DNA from: an uncultured Oscillospiraceae bacterium
GTDB taxonomy: Bacteria > Bacillota > Clostridia > Oscillospirales > Oscillospiraceae
Assembly (NCBI GenBank): GCA_905234575.1
Contig: CAJOIG010000081.1
Coordinates: 1 to 7,426, forward strand
DNA: 7,426 bases
Reading direction: 5' to 3'
The notes under the pieces are model-generated. The model was given only the letters and a program-made list of their open reading frames with translations, searched no databases and had not been told where the DNA came from. Position numbers and translations under genes: made by a program. How positions within the stretch are numbered: the stretch's first letter is position 1; every line of letters begins with the position of its first letter. Shown here piece by piece: positions 1 through 7,426 of the stretch.

Positions 1-266
1 GACATGAAGATGACGCGGCGCTTCCGCTCCCCCGCCTCGGCGACCACATGGTCGAGGCAGGCCTTCAGCGGCTGCGCCATCATGACGCAGCCCCAGCCGC
101 CGCCGTAGGGGTAGTCGTCCACCTGCTGCTGTTTGTTGGTGGTGAAATCCCGGATCTGCACGCAGTTGATCTCGATGACGCCCTTCTTCTCGGCCCGGCC
201 GAGGATGGAGGAGGACATCATAGCATTCACCGCGTCGGGAAACAGGGTGAGGATGTCGATTCGCAT
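1..266 (-). CDS. trmD: tRNA (guanine-N1)-methyltransferase TrmD, N-terminal part (cut by window edge)
   Basis: TrmD uses S-adenosylmethionine to methylate N1 of guanosine 37, next to the anticodon of some tRNAs, which prevents +1 frameshifting. The 88 visible residues match the family N-terminus. They open MRIDILTLFP, continue with SILGRAEKKG and RDFTTNKQQQVDDYPYGGG, and then VMMAQPL. The VDDYPYGGG stretch (near residues 50-58) is the hallmark of the family's SAM-binding knot domain. The ATG follows the rimM stop codon with no gap. A GAGGGA ribosome binding site lies inside the last rimM codons, six bases before the ATG, so translation is probably coupled to rimM. TrmD is usually about 240-250 residues, so roughly two thirds lies beyond the left edge. 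The residue after GGG is Trp where Ala, Pro or Arg is common; this position varies in the family, so I read nothing into it. Confidence 0.96.
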   Translation of the reverse strand, partial: MRIDILTLFPDAVNAMMSSSILGRAEKKGVIEINCVQIRDFTTNKQQQVDDYPYGGGWGCVMMAQPLKACLDHVVAEAGERKRRVIFM

Positions 267-752
267 TTACATTCCCTCGATGAGACGGACGGTGACGACG
301 CCCCGATCCGCGTCCTTGTCGAGGATGAACGCGGGGACGTCGGGGATGAGGATCTCCCGCTCGCCGCGGACGACGTACACCGACGCCGACGGCTCGGGGA
401 TGACCTCGGCCAGGACGCCGAGGGTGTTCCCCTCCTCGTCCACGACCTCGGCGCCCAGGATGTCCTGCAGGAACACCGTACCCGCCGGAAGATGCGCGTC
501 ATCCCGGTCGATGAAGAGGACCTTCCCCTTCAGCGCCTGGGCGGCGTTCACGTCGTCCACGCCGTCCAGCGCGGCGATGCACATGGTCTTATGGACCCGG
601 CAGGACAGGACCTTCACCGGCGCTCCGTCCAGATAAAAACGGCGGAAGCGGGTCAGGAACGCCGCCTCGTCCGCCCATGGCTCGATCTTGACCTCGCCGC
701 GGACGCCGTGGGTGTTTACGATCCGACCCGCCTCCAAATATTGCTTTTTCAA
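267..752 (-). CDS. rimM: 16S rRNA processing / 30S maturation factor RimM
   Basis: RimM is a cytoplasmic assembly factor that binds ribosomal protein uS19 and helps mature the head of the 30S subunit. The product is 161 residues, close to the family norm. The N-terminal RimM barrel covers about residues 5-85, with GRIVNTHGVRGEVK at 9-22 and ALKGKVLFIDRDD at 73-85. A PRC-barrel follows at about 93-158, with LQDILGAEVVDEEGNTLG and EILIPDVPAFILD. The start codon is TTG, overlapping the khpA stop in the four bases TTGA. No ATG precedes the conserved block, and the next internal Met (near residue 57) would delete half of the first domain. The Shine-Dalgarno is weak, so translation likely depends on re-initiation after khpA. 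The usual GANDVY-type motif of the barrel reads PSASVY here. Confidence 0.96.
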   Translation of the reverse strand: MKKQYLEAGRIVNTHGVRGEVKIEPWADEAAFLTRFRRFYLDGAPVKVLSCRVHKTMCIAALDGVDDVNAAQALKGKVLFIDRDDAHLPAGTVFLQDILGAEVVDEEGNTLGVLAEVIPEPSASVYVVRGEREILIPDVPAFILDKDADRGVVTVRLIEGM

Positions 753-979
753 TCCAGTATCTCGACGGAGACCTTCTTGCCCCGGCGCTGGCCCACGGCC
801 TTCATCAGCACCCGGATCTGACGCACGATGCGTCCCTGGCGCCCGATGACCTTGCCCATATCGCCGTCGGCGACCCGTACCTCGAATACGGTCTCCCGGT
901 CCGTCGCTTTCTCTTCCACCGTGACCTTGTCCGGATTGTCTACAAGGCTCTGCACGATGTAGGTCAGGAGTTCCTTCAT
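749..979 (-). CDS. khpA: KH-domain RNA-binding protein KhpA (YlqC family)
   Basis: This is a 76-residue single KH-domain protein. In Gram-positive bacteria KhpA pairs with KhpB (Jag/EloR) to bind many small and messenger RNAs, and it affects cell elongation and division. The opening MKELLTYIVQSLVDNPD is typical, and the RNA-binding GxxG loop is clear as IGRQG at residues 45-49, followed by the helix IVRQIRVLMKA. Length matches the family. It lies between rpsP and rimM as in other Firmicutes, 16 bases after rpsP. An AGAGG ribosome binding site sits eight bases before the ATG. Its end overlaps the rimM start by four bases. The adjacent ylqD gene found in Bacillus is absent. The KhpB partner is not in the window. 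Confidence 0.94.
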   Translation of the reverse strand: MKELLTYIVQSLVDNPDKVTVEEKATDRETVFEVRVADGDMGKVIGRQGRIVRQIRVLMKAVGQRRGKKVSVEILD

Positions 980-995
980 GGGGATAGCCTCTGGC

Positions 996-1289
996 TTATT
1001 CCGCCTGCTCGGGGGCGGCCTCCTCGACCTTGGGCTCCTCGGCCTTGGGCTGAGCGGCCTCCGCCGCCTTCAGAAGTCCGCGCACGGTGTCGGTGGGCTG
1101 GGCGCCGCAGGCGATCCAGTATTTTGCGCGCGCGAGGTCGATGTCGATCTTTGCGGGCTTCGCCATGGGATCGTAGGTGCCGATCTCTTCGATGTTGCGG
1201 CCGTCACGGGGGGAGCGGCTGTCCGCCACCACGACGCGATAGAACGGCGCCTTCTTCGCGCCCTGTCTCTTGAGACGAATCTTGACCAT
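996..1289 (-). CDS. rpsP: 30S ribosomal protein bS16 (RpsP)
   Basis: bS16 is a structural and assembly protein of the 30S subunit body that contacts 16S rRNA. The 97-residue product starts MVKIRLKRQGAKKAPFYRVV and continues VADSRSPRDGR and IEEIGTYDP, the standard S16 signature, then the LARAKYWIACGAQPTDTVRGLL block. I place the start at the ATG at 1289 because a GGAGG lies eight bases upstream. A TTG further out, at 1304, is in frame, but using it would put that ribosome binding site inside the coding region. The C-terminal tail (about residues 75-97) is a low-complexity Ala/Glu/Pro/Lys stretch that makes the protein somewhat longer than short forms such as that of E. coli. Such tails vary among Firmicutes and are probably disordered. 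Confidence 0.97.
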   Translation of the reverse strand: MVKIRLKRQGAKKAPFYRVVVADSRSPRDGRNIEEIGTYDPMAKPAKIDIDLARAKYWIACGAQPTDTVRGLLKAAEAAQPKAEEPKVEEAAPEQAE

Positions 1290-1297
1290 TGTGTTTT

Positions 1298-1302
1298 CCT
1301 CC
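1298..1302 (-). promoter_or_regulatory. Ribosome binding site of rpsP
   Basis: The minus strand reads GGAGG eight bases before the ATG at 1289, in an A-rich setting. This site decides between the ATG start and the in-frame TTG at 1304, which lies upstream of it. Confidence 0.85.
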
Positions 1303-1314
1303 AAAAGTTAGTTG

Positions 1315-1328
1315 TTTTTTATAAAAAA
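1315..1328. repeat. Perfect AT-only palindrome between ffh and rpsP
   Basis: The 14 bases TTTTTTATAAAAAA form a perfect palindrome directly after the ffh stop codon, in the 39-base gap before rpsP. It has no GC stem, so it does not look like a rho-independent terminator. It is the most AT-rich spot in an otherwise GC-rich region. In the transcript it would give a U-run followed by an A-run upstream of the rpsP ribosome binding site, possibly keeping that site unstructured. A regulatory role is inference. Confidence 0.6.
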
Positions 1329-2669
<1,341 letters not shown>

Positions 2670-2673
2670 AGCG

Positions 2674-3006
2674 TCACATCAGTCCGTGCAGCCGCGCGAG
2701 AAGCGCCCGGCTGCGTTCGTCGTCCGGCAGGAGCTCCGAAAGCTCCCGGCGGATCTCTTCGATCTCATCCCGGCGGTCCAGGAACCGGCGGATGAGGCCG
2801 GTCTTTTGCTCCACCTCCCGGAGGTTCTGCTCCGCCCGGCGCAGGATGTCCCACACGCCCTGGCGGCTCAGGCCCTCGGACTCGGCGATCTCCGCGAGGG
2901 AGTAGTCCTCGTTCCAGTGGAGGTCCCAGTACCGGCGCTGCTTTTCGGTCAGCAGCTCGCCGTAAAAGTCCAGAAGCAGCGCCCGATCGATGGTATCCTC
3001 GCCCAT
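2674..3006 (-). CDS. ylxM: YlxM family SRP-associated helix-turn-helix protein (UPF0122)
   Basis: This 110-residue protein belongs to the YlxM/p13 family, encoded just before ffh across Firmicutes. In streptococci the family is reported to bind SRP components and modulate SRP GTPase activity. The N-terminus resembles the family pattern of a short acidic lead followed by LLDFYGELLTEKQRRYWDLH. A sigma-region-4-like helix-turn-helix then appears at about 35-62 (YSLAEIAESEGLSRQGVWDI), followed by a charged, probably coiled-coil helix to about residue 92. The ATG has a strong AGGAGG six bases upstream. It is the first gene of the operon, directly downstream of a near-consensus promoter. It could be misread as a transcription factor because of the helix-turn-helix, but position and length favour YlxM. 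Confidence 0.94.
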   Translation of the reverse strand: MGEDTIDRALLLDFYGELLTEKQRRYWDLHWNEDYSLAEIAESEGLSRQGVWDILRRAEQNLREVEQKTGLIRRFLDRRDEIEEIRRELSELLPDDERSRALLARLHGLM

Positions 3007-3012
3007 GGCGCA

Positions 3013-3018
3013 CCTCCT
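3013..3018 (-). promoter_or_regulatory. Ribosome binding site of ylxM
   Basis: The minus strand reads AGGAGG, a full match to the anti-Shine-Dalgarno, six bases before the ylxM ATG. It is the strongest ribosome binding site in the window and supports the chosen start. Confidence 0.88.
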
Positions 3019-3047
3019 GTCTGGGAAAATGCCTTTACAGCCTGCCC

Positions 3048-3076
3048 ATCATACCAGATACCGCGGCAGCTGTCAA
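3048..3076 (-). promoter_or_regulatory. Sigma-A promoter of the ylxM-ffh-rpsP-khpA-rimM-trmD operon
   Basis: On the minus strand a perfect -35 box TTGACA (3071-3076) is followed by a 17-base spacer and the -10 box TATGAT (3048-3053), one base off consensus. The bases TGG directly before the -10 add an extended -10 element. Transcription would begin near position 3041, giving a leader of about 35 bases before the ylxM ATG. The spacing and position upstream of the first gene make this a confident call. No other promoter of comparable quality was seen within the operon. Confidence 0.88.
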
Positions 3077-3093
3077 GCATTTTTTCTTGGCAG
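3070..3093. repeat. Imperfect inverted repeat over the operon -35 box (possible operator)
   Basis: The plus strand reads CTGTCAA (3070-3076), a ten-base T-rich centre, and TTGGCAG (3087-3093). The arms match at six of seven positions, and the seventh is a G-T pair. The symmetry extends loosely outward, with CCGC at 3061-3064 facing GCGG at 3097-3100. The left arm contains the -35 box of the leftward promoter, so a protein bound here could affect the operon, the divergent glucan synthase-like gene, or both. It may also be chance. No regulator gene is visible in the window. Confidence 0.4.
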
Positions 3094-3126
3094 GCGGCGG
3101 TATATTCTTCCGGACGGCTGGGAAAA

Positions 3127-6100
3127 ATGACCGGTATGGAAACTGTTAAAACTGAACGCCTGGCCGGATGGGGCGAAGAAGCGGCCAGGAGCATCCCCAT
3201 CACCGGCGCGGTCTCCGGGCGGCGGACCGCGCGCCGGCTTCGCCGCGCCATGGAGCGCGTGGCACGGCTTTCCCGGGACCCGGACGCCCCGGCGTGGTAC
3301 GCCGACAACGAATACCTCTCCCGCCGGGAGGGGAGCCTCGCCATGGCGGCCTTCCGAAGCCTCCGCGGCGATTCGCTGCGCCGCGCACCCGAAGGGGCGG
3401 CGCTCGTCTGCCTCTGCGGGCAGCTCGTGGAGGCCGGGCCGATCACCGAGGAGCGCGTGGAGGAGTTCCTCACCGGGGCCCGGCGGACCGAGGAGTTACC
3501 GGAGACGGAGGCGGCGCTGTTCGGCGCGGCCCTTCGGATGGCCCTCATCGAAGCGCTGGCGGAAGGCGTGGACGCGCCCATGGCGGGGGAGCTTTTCACA
3601 AGCCTGCGGACCCTGGCGGAGCTGGATCTGACGGACGCGCTGGAGCACTCGGACCCGCTGGACGAGCTGCTGCGGGAGGACCCGGTCTACCCCCGCATGG
3701 ACGACGCGACCCGGGCCATGTACCGGGAAGAATGCCAGCGTCTGGCGCGAGAGCACGGGACCACCCCGCGCAAGGAGGCCCGCACCGCCCTGGACCGGGA
3801 CCTGCACGAAACCCTCTGCCCCGGCCCGGACCGCACGGGACGGGGCTACATCGCGGTCCATATCGCGGCGACGCTCCTGCTGGCGGCGCTGGCGGCCTGG
3901 CTCTCCGGTGCGTGGGGAACGGCGCTGCTCGTCCTGCTGCCGGCGTCGGAGCTGGTCGGGTCCGTGCTGGACCGGCTGCTCCTGCGCTTCGTGCGTCCCC
4001 GGCGGCTGCCCCGGCTGGAGCTGCGGGACGGGCTCGGTCCCCAGGGCCGGACGGTCTGCGCCGTGTCGGCTCTCCTGACGGACGAGGAGGCGGGACCGGC
4101 GCTTGCCCGGCGGCTGGAGGAATACCGCCTGGCGAACCGGGACGCCGGAGAGGACCTGCTGTTCGCGCTGCTGGCGGATCTGCCGGACAGCGCCGAAGCG
4201 CCGTCTCCGGAGGACCCACGCCTGGAGGCGGCCCGCCGCGCGATCGCCGGGCTGAACAGCCGCTGGGGCGGCGGCTTCTATCTTCTGACCCGGGACCCGG
4301 TCCGAAACGAAGCGAACGGGGTCTTCACGCCCTGGGAGCGCAAGCGCGGCGCTTTGACCGAACTCTGCCGCCTGACCCAGGGCCGTCCCAGCACCCTGCG
4401 CTGCCTCGCCGGGGAGCGCGGGGACCTGCACGCCCGGTATGTGCTCTGCCTCGACGCCGACACCCGGCTGGTGCCGGGGGCGGCGCGGCAGCTCGTGGGC
4501 GCGGCCATGCACCCGTCGAACCGCCCCGTCGTCAAAAACGGCGTGGTCGTGAAGGGGCACGGCCTGCTGCACCCGCGGATGAGCGTGGAGCTCGAGAGCG
4601 CCCTTGCGACCGACTTCGCCCGCCTTTACGCCGGGCAGGGCGGCACGGATCCCTACGGCGCGCCGACGGGCGAGCTCTTCTCCGACCTCTGCGGCCACGG
4701 GGGCTTCTCCGGCAAGGGGATCCTGGACGCCGCGGCATATTTGACCTGCCTGGAGGAGCGCTTCCCGGAAAACACCATTCTCAGCCACGACACCCCCGAG
4801 GGAGCGTACCTGCGCGGCGGCTTTCTCGGGGATGTGGAGCTGACGGACACCCAGCCCGGGAACGCCTTCTCCTGGTTCCGGCGGCAGAGCCGCTGGGTGC
4901 GCGGGGACTGGCAGAACGTCATTTTCCTCGGGTCCGCCGGACGGGACATGCATCCCGCGGACCGCTGGCACATCTTCGACAACCTGCGGCGCAGTCTCGT
5001 CGCTCCCGCGGCGCTTTTCTGCCTGCTTTTCTCCCTTCTGCGGCCGGAGGCGCCGGTCCCCGGTCTCGCGGCGCTGCTCTGCCTCGGCGCGGACGCCGTC
5101 CACAGCGCCTTCGCCGGGCTGTTCCTGCCCGCCCGGGACGCAAGGCTCCGGGTACGCAGCGGCGTGCTGCGGGGCGTGGGCGGATCGCTCGCGCGGTTTC
5201 TCACCCGGCTGATCCTGCTCCCCTGGGAGGCGCTCACGGACCTCGGCGCGGCCTGCCTCGCCCTGTGGCGTCTCGGCGTATCCCACCGGCAGCTGCTCCA
5301 ATGGACCACCGCCGCCCAGTCGGAAAAAGGACCGCGCCTTCCCGCCGGGCTGTGGCTGTCCATGCTTCTGGGCCTGGCGCTGGTGCTCCTCGCGCCGCAT
5401 CCCATCGGCAAGGCGGCGGGCATCGTCTGGCTCGCCATGCCCGGCCTCGCCGCCGCGCTTGGACGGCCCCTCCGCACCGTGAGCGAGCTCAGCGACGGCG
5501 ACCGCTCCTTCCTTCTGGGCTGCGCTAAGTCCATCTGGGAGTACTTCGACAAAAACTGCGCCCGTCCGGACCACTTCCTGCCGCCGGACAATGTGCAGAT
5601 CCAGCCGCCCAAGGGCGCGGCGCGGCGGACCTCGCCTACGAACATCGGCCTTGCCATCGCCTCCGCCCTCGCGGCCATGGAGCTCGAGCTGACGGAGCCC
5701 GAAAAGGCTGCCGCCCTGATCGAAAATATTATGTCAACCATAGAAAAGCTCCCCCGCTGGAAGGGGCATCTCTACAACTGGTACGACACCGCCACCTGCG
5801 CGCCGCTGGAGCCCGCCTATGTCTCCACGGTGGACAGCGGGAATCTCTGCGCCTGCCTGCTGGCCGCGGGACGGGGCCTGGAGGCCCACGGCTTCCACGC
5901 CATCGCCCGGCGCGTGACCGCCTTTGCCGACGGCATCGATCTGGGCGCGCTGTACGATAAGAAGCGGCATCTGTTCCACATCGGCCTGGACCCGGCCACC
6001 GGGCGGTTCTCCCCGGGGCATTACGACCTCATGGCCTCCGAGGCGCGGCTGACGAGCTACATCGCCTGCGCCCGGGGCGAGGTCCCCCTGCGGCACTGGC

Positions 6101-7426
6101 AGAGCCTCAGCCGGGCCCAGCTCTCGCTGGACGGCTGGCGGGGCCTCGCGAGCTGGTCCGGCTCCATGTTCGAGTACCTCATGCCGGAGCTGTTCCTCCC
6201 GCTTGTGCGCGGCTCCCTGCTGTGGGAGACGGGGCGCTTCTGCGTCTACGCCCAGCGCCGTCGCGCCGTGCCGCCGTCGAAGACCCCCTGGGGCAGCTCC
6301 GAGAGCGGCTTCTACTCTCTGGACGCGGGCATGGACTACCGCTACAAGGCCCACGGTGCGGCCGCATTGGCTCTGCGGCGGGACATGGACGGGGAGCTCG
6401 TCGTCGCGCCATACGCCAGCTTCCTCGCCCTTTGCGTCCACCCAAAGGCCGCCGTGCGGAACCTGCGCCGTCTCAAGCGCGCCGGGGTCTGGGGGGAATT
6501 CGGGCATTTCGAGGCCCTGGATCTGACCCCCGGCCGGGCCGGACCCGAGGGCGAGGCCGTCCGCAGCTTCATGAGCCACCACCTGGGCATGAGCCTGTGC
6601 GCGGCGGCGAACTGCCTGAAGGACGGCGTCCTGCGGCAGTATTTCATGGGAGACCCCTCGCTGGGCGCGTTCCGCCCGCTGCTGTGCGAGCGCGTCCCCC
6701 TGGGCGGACCCCTGCTGCGTCGGAACCTCAGCCCCCTCACCCGGCCCCCGGAGACGAGGCAGGAAAGCCCCGCCCTCGCCCTGGAGGGACCGGGCTATGC
6801 CCCGGACAGCCCGGTGTTTTTCCCGCTGTCGAACGGGGTGTATTCCCTGACCGCGGGGGTGGACGGGACCTGCGCCGCCCGCAGCGGCAGCCTGCTCCTG
6901 TACGCTCCGGACGGGCTCGAGCTCACGGTGAACGACCGCCCGGCCCTGCCGTCGCGGCGGCTTGCGGCCTTCCGCCCCTGGCGGTACGCGGGCGGCGTCC
7001 TGACCTTCACGACGCCCTACGGGACCAGTGTTATGTCAACCTCTATCGCCGCTGCCTCCGGGGAGAACGGCGAGCTGCGGCGCATTTCGGGGCCGAGCCG
7101 GGGCCGTCTCACGCTCCGGTTCGAGCCGGTGCTGGCCCGGGAGGCGGACTGGCGGGCGCACCCGGCCTACTGGCGGCTGGGGCTCGAGGCGTCGGTCCGG
7201 GACGGCGCGGTGTATATCCGCCGCATTCCCCGCGGCTCTCTGCCCGAGCTGTGGCTGTGCCTGCGGGCCACGATGCCCCTGACCCTGCGGCGGGGGCAGG
7301 GCTGGCAGATGCTCGGCCCCATGGTTTTGGAGGCGCATCTCCCCGAAGGAGGCTGCGCGGCGCTGGCCATCGCCTTTGGGCGCTCCCGGGAGGACGCCGG
7401 AAGCGCGGCCCGGCGCATCCTGACGG
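3127..7426 (+). CDS. Cyclic beta-1,2-glucan synthase family protein (NdvB/ChvB/Cgs-like), 3' end beyond window
   Basis: One frame runs without a stop from the ATG at 3127 to the right edge (1433 codons). Known family members make cyclic beta-1,2-glucan from UDP-glucose at the membrane, and are often near 2800 residues. Two membrane helices lie at about 241-280. A GT84-like glycosyltransferase follows: LLADLPD (348-354), WERKRGALTEL (403-413), LDADT (442-446) with its DxD, SHDTPEG (553-559) and QSRWVRGDW (587-595, a QxxRW motif). More membrane segments cover about 623-668, 691-718 and 740-785. The linker HFLPPDNVQ (816-824) leads to a glucoamylase-like/GH189-like domain: YNWYDT (883-888), YVSTVDSGNL (898-907), WSGSMFEYLMP (1010-1020), WGSSESGF (1055-1062), FMSHHLGM (1148-1155) and ERVP (1188-1191). 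A GH94-type module begins near LSNGVYSL (1234). A weak GGGA precedes the ATG; a second ATG at 3136 is possible. The exact product is inferred from family. Confidence 0.9.
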   Translation, partial: MTGMETVKTERLAGWGEEAARSIPITGAVSGRRTARRLRRAMERVARLSRDPDAPAWYADNEYLSRREGSLAMAAFRSLRGDSLRRAPEGAALVCLCGQLVEAGPITEERVEEFLTGARRTEELPETEAALFGAALRMALIEALAEGVDAPMAGELFTSLRTLAELDLTDALEHSDPLDELLREDPVYPRMDDATRAMYREECQRLAREHGTTPRKEARTALDRDLHETLCPGPDRTGRGYIAVHIAATLLLAALAAWLSGAWGTALLVLLPASELVGSVLDRLLLRFVRPRRLPRLELRDGLGPQGRTVCAVSALLTDEEAGPALARRLEEYRLANRDAGEDLLFALLADLPDSAEAPSPEDPRLEAARRAIAGLNSRWGGGFYLLTRDPVRNEANGVFTPWERKRGALTELCRLTQGRPSTLRCLAGERGDLHARYVLCLDADTRLVPGAARQLVGAAMHPSNRPVVKNGVVVKGHGLLHPRMSVELESALATDFARLYAGQGGTDPYGAPTGELFSDLCGHGGFSGKGILDAAAYLTCLEERFPENTILSHDTPEGAYLRGGFLGDVELTDTQPGNAFSWFRRQSRWVRGDWQNVIFLGSAGRDMHPADRWHIFDNLRRSLVAPAALFCLLFSLLRPEAPVPGLAALLCLGADAVHSAFAGLFLPARDARLRVRSGVLRGVGGSLARFLTRLILLPWEALTDLGAACLALWRLGVSHRQLLQWTTAAQSEKGPRLPAGLWLSMLLGLALVLLAPHPIGKAAGIVWLAMPGLAAALGRPLRTVSELSDGDRSFLLGCAKSIWEYFDKNCARPDHFLPPDNVQIQPPKGAARRTSPTNIGLAIASALAAMELELTEPEKAAALIENIMSTIEKLPRWKGHLYNWYDTATCAPLEPAYVSTVDSGNLCACLLAAGRGLEAHGFHAIARRVTAFADGIDLGALYDKKRHLFHIGLDPATGRFSPGHYDLMASEARLTSYIACARGEVPLRHWQSLSRAQLSLDGWRGLASWSGSMFEYLMPELFLPLVRGSLLWETGRFCVYAQRRRAVPPSKTPWGSSESGFYSLDAGMDYRYKAHGAAALALRRDMDGELVVAPYASFLALCVHPKAAVRNLRRLKRAGVWGEFGHFEALDLTPGRAGPEGEAVRSFMSHHLGMSLCAAANCLKDGVLRQYFMGDPSLGAFRPLLCERVPLGGPLLRRNLSPLTRPPETRQESPALALEGPGYAPDSPVFFPLSNGVYSLTAGVDGTCAARSGSLLLYAPDGLELTVNDRPALPSRRLAAFRPWRYAGGVLTFTTPYGTSVMSTSIAAASGENGELRRISGPSRGRLTLRFEPVLAREADWRAHPAYWRLGLEASVRDGAVYIRRIPRGSLPELWLCLRATMPLTLRRGQGWQMLGPMVLEAHLPEGGCAALAIAFGRSREDAGSAARRILT

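Noticed and set aside
3087..3106. TTGGCA and TATATT as a rightward promoter for the glucan synthase-like gene
   Set aside because: The spacer is only eight bases. No acceptable -35 lies 16-18 bases before TATATT, so this was not called as a feature.
3168..5528. Plus-strand 786-codon frame overlapping the glucan synthase-like gene in another phase
   Set aside because: Its translation is Arg/Gly/Pro/Ala-rich and lacks motifs. It is a GC-driven shadow of the real frame starting at 3127.
3496..5574. Long minus-strand open frame (692 codons) antisense to the glucan synthase-like gene
   Set aside because: It is rich in Gln, Arg, Pro and Gly with no recognisable domain or good start signal, while the plus strand carries ordered GT84 motifs over the same stretch.
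5729..5740. Minus-strand TTGACA within the gene as a possible antisense promoter (and the similar one near 7031-7041)
   Set aside because: No -10-like hexamer follows at 16-18 bases in either case.
5734..6582. Minus-strand frame of 282 codons
   Set aside because: No family resemblance, and it lies fully opposite the conserved cyclization-type domain, so it is treated as a shadow.

Overview
The window looks like a GC-rich genome of a low-GC-type relative, namely a member of the Clostridia (Firmicutes/Bacillota), plausibly the Oscillospiraceae/Ruminococcaceae side. The evidence is the gene order ylxM-ffh-rpsP-khpA-rimM-trmD, which is the classic Firmicutes arrangement, together with strong AGGAGG-type ribosome binding sites and the character of the TrmD, Ffh and YlxM proteins. 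The lineage below phylum level is an inference from protein character, not from a search.

Positions 1-3006 hold one compact leftward (minus strand) housekeeping operon. In transcription order it is ylxM (SRP-associated helix-turn-helix protein), ffh (signal recognition particle GTPase), rpsP (ribosomal protein bS16), khpA (KH-domain RNA-binding protein), rimM (30S maturation factor) and trmD (tRNA m1G37 methyltransferase, cut by the left edge of the window). Spacing is tight: several neighbours overlap or abut, and the largest internal gap is 39 bases, before rpsP. The set couples protein targeting, small-subunit assembly and tRNA modification. A near-consensus sigma-A promoter (TTGACA, 17 bases, TATGAT) lies just upstream of ylxM and can drive the whole operon.

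Positions 3007-3126 form a short divergent intergenic region. It holds the operon promoter, an imperfect inverted repeat over the -35 box, and whatever drives the rightward gene, for which I see no convincing promoter.

Positions 3127-7426 are one uninterrupted rightward reading frame that is still open at the right edge (1433 codons visible). It encodes a large membrane protein of the cyclic beta-1,2-glucan synthase family (NdvB/ChvB/Cgs): a membrane-embedded family-84-like glycosyltransferase, a central glucoamylase-like (cyclization-type, GH189-like) domain, and the start of a GH94 phosphorylase-like module. The last module appears shortened and divergent in the part that can be seen.

I found no mobile element, CRISPR array, tRNA, rRNA or clear rho-independent terminator. 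Most of the window is ordinary core genome. The glucan synthase-like gene is the only accessory-type element and the part most worth following up. I see no evidence for an entirely new system.
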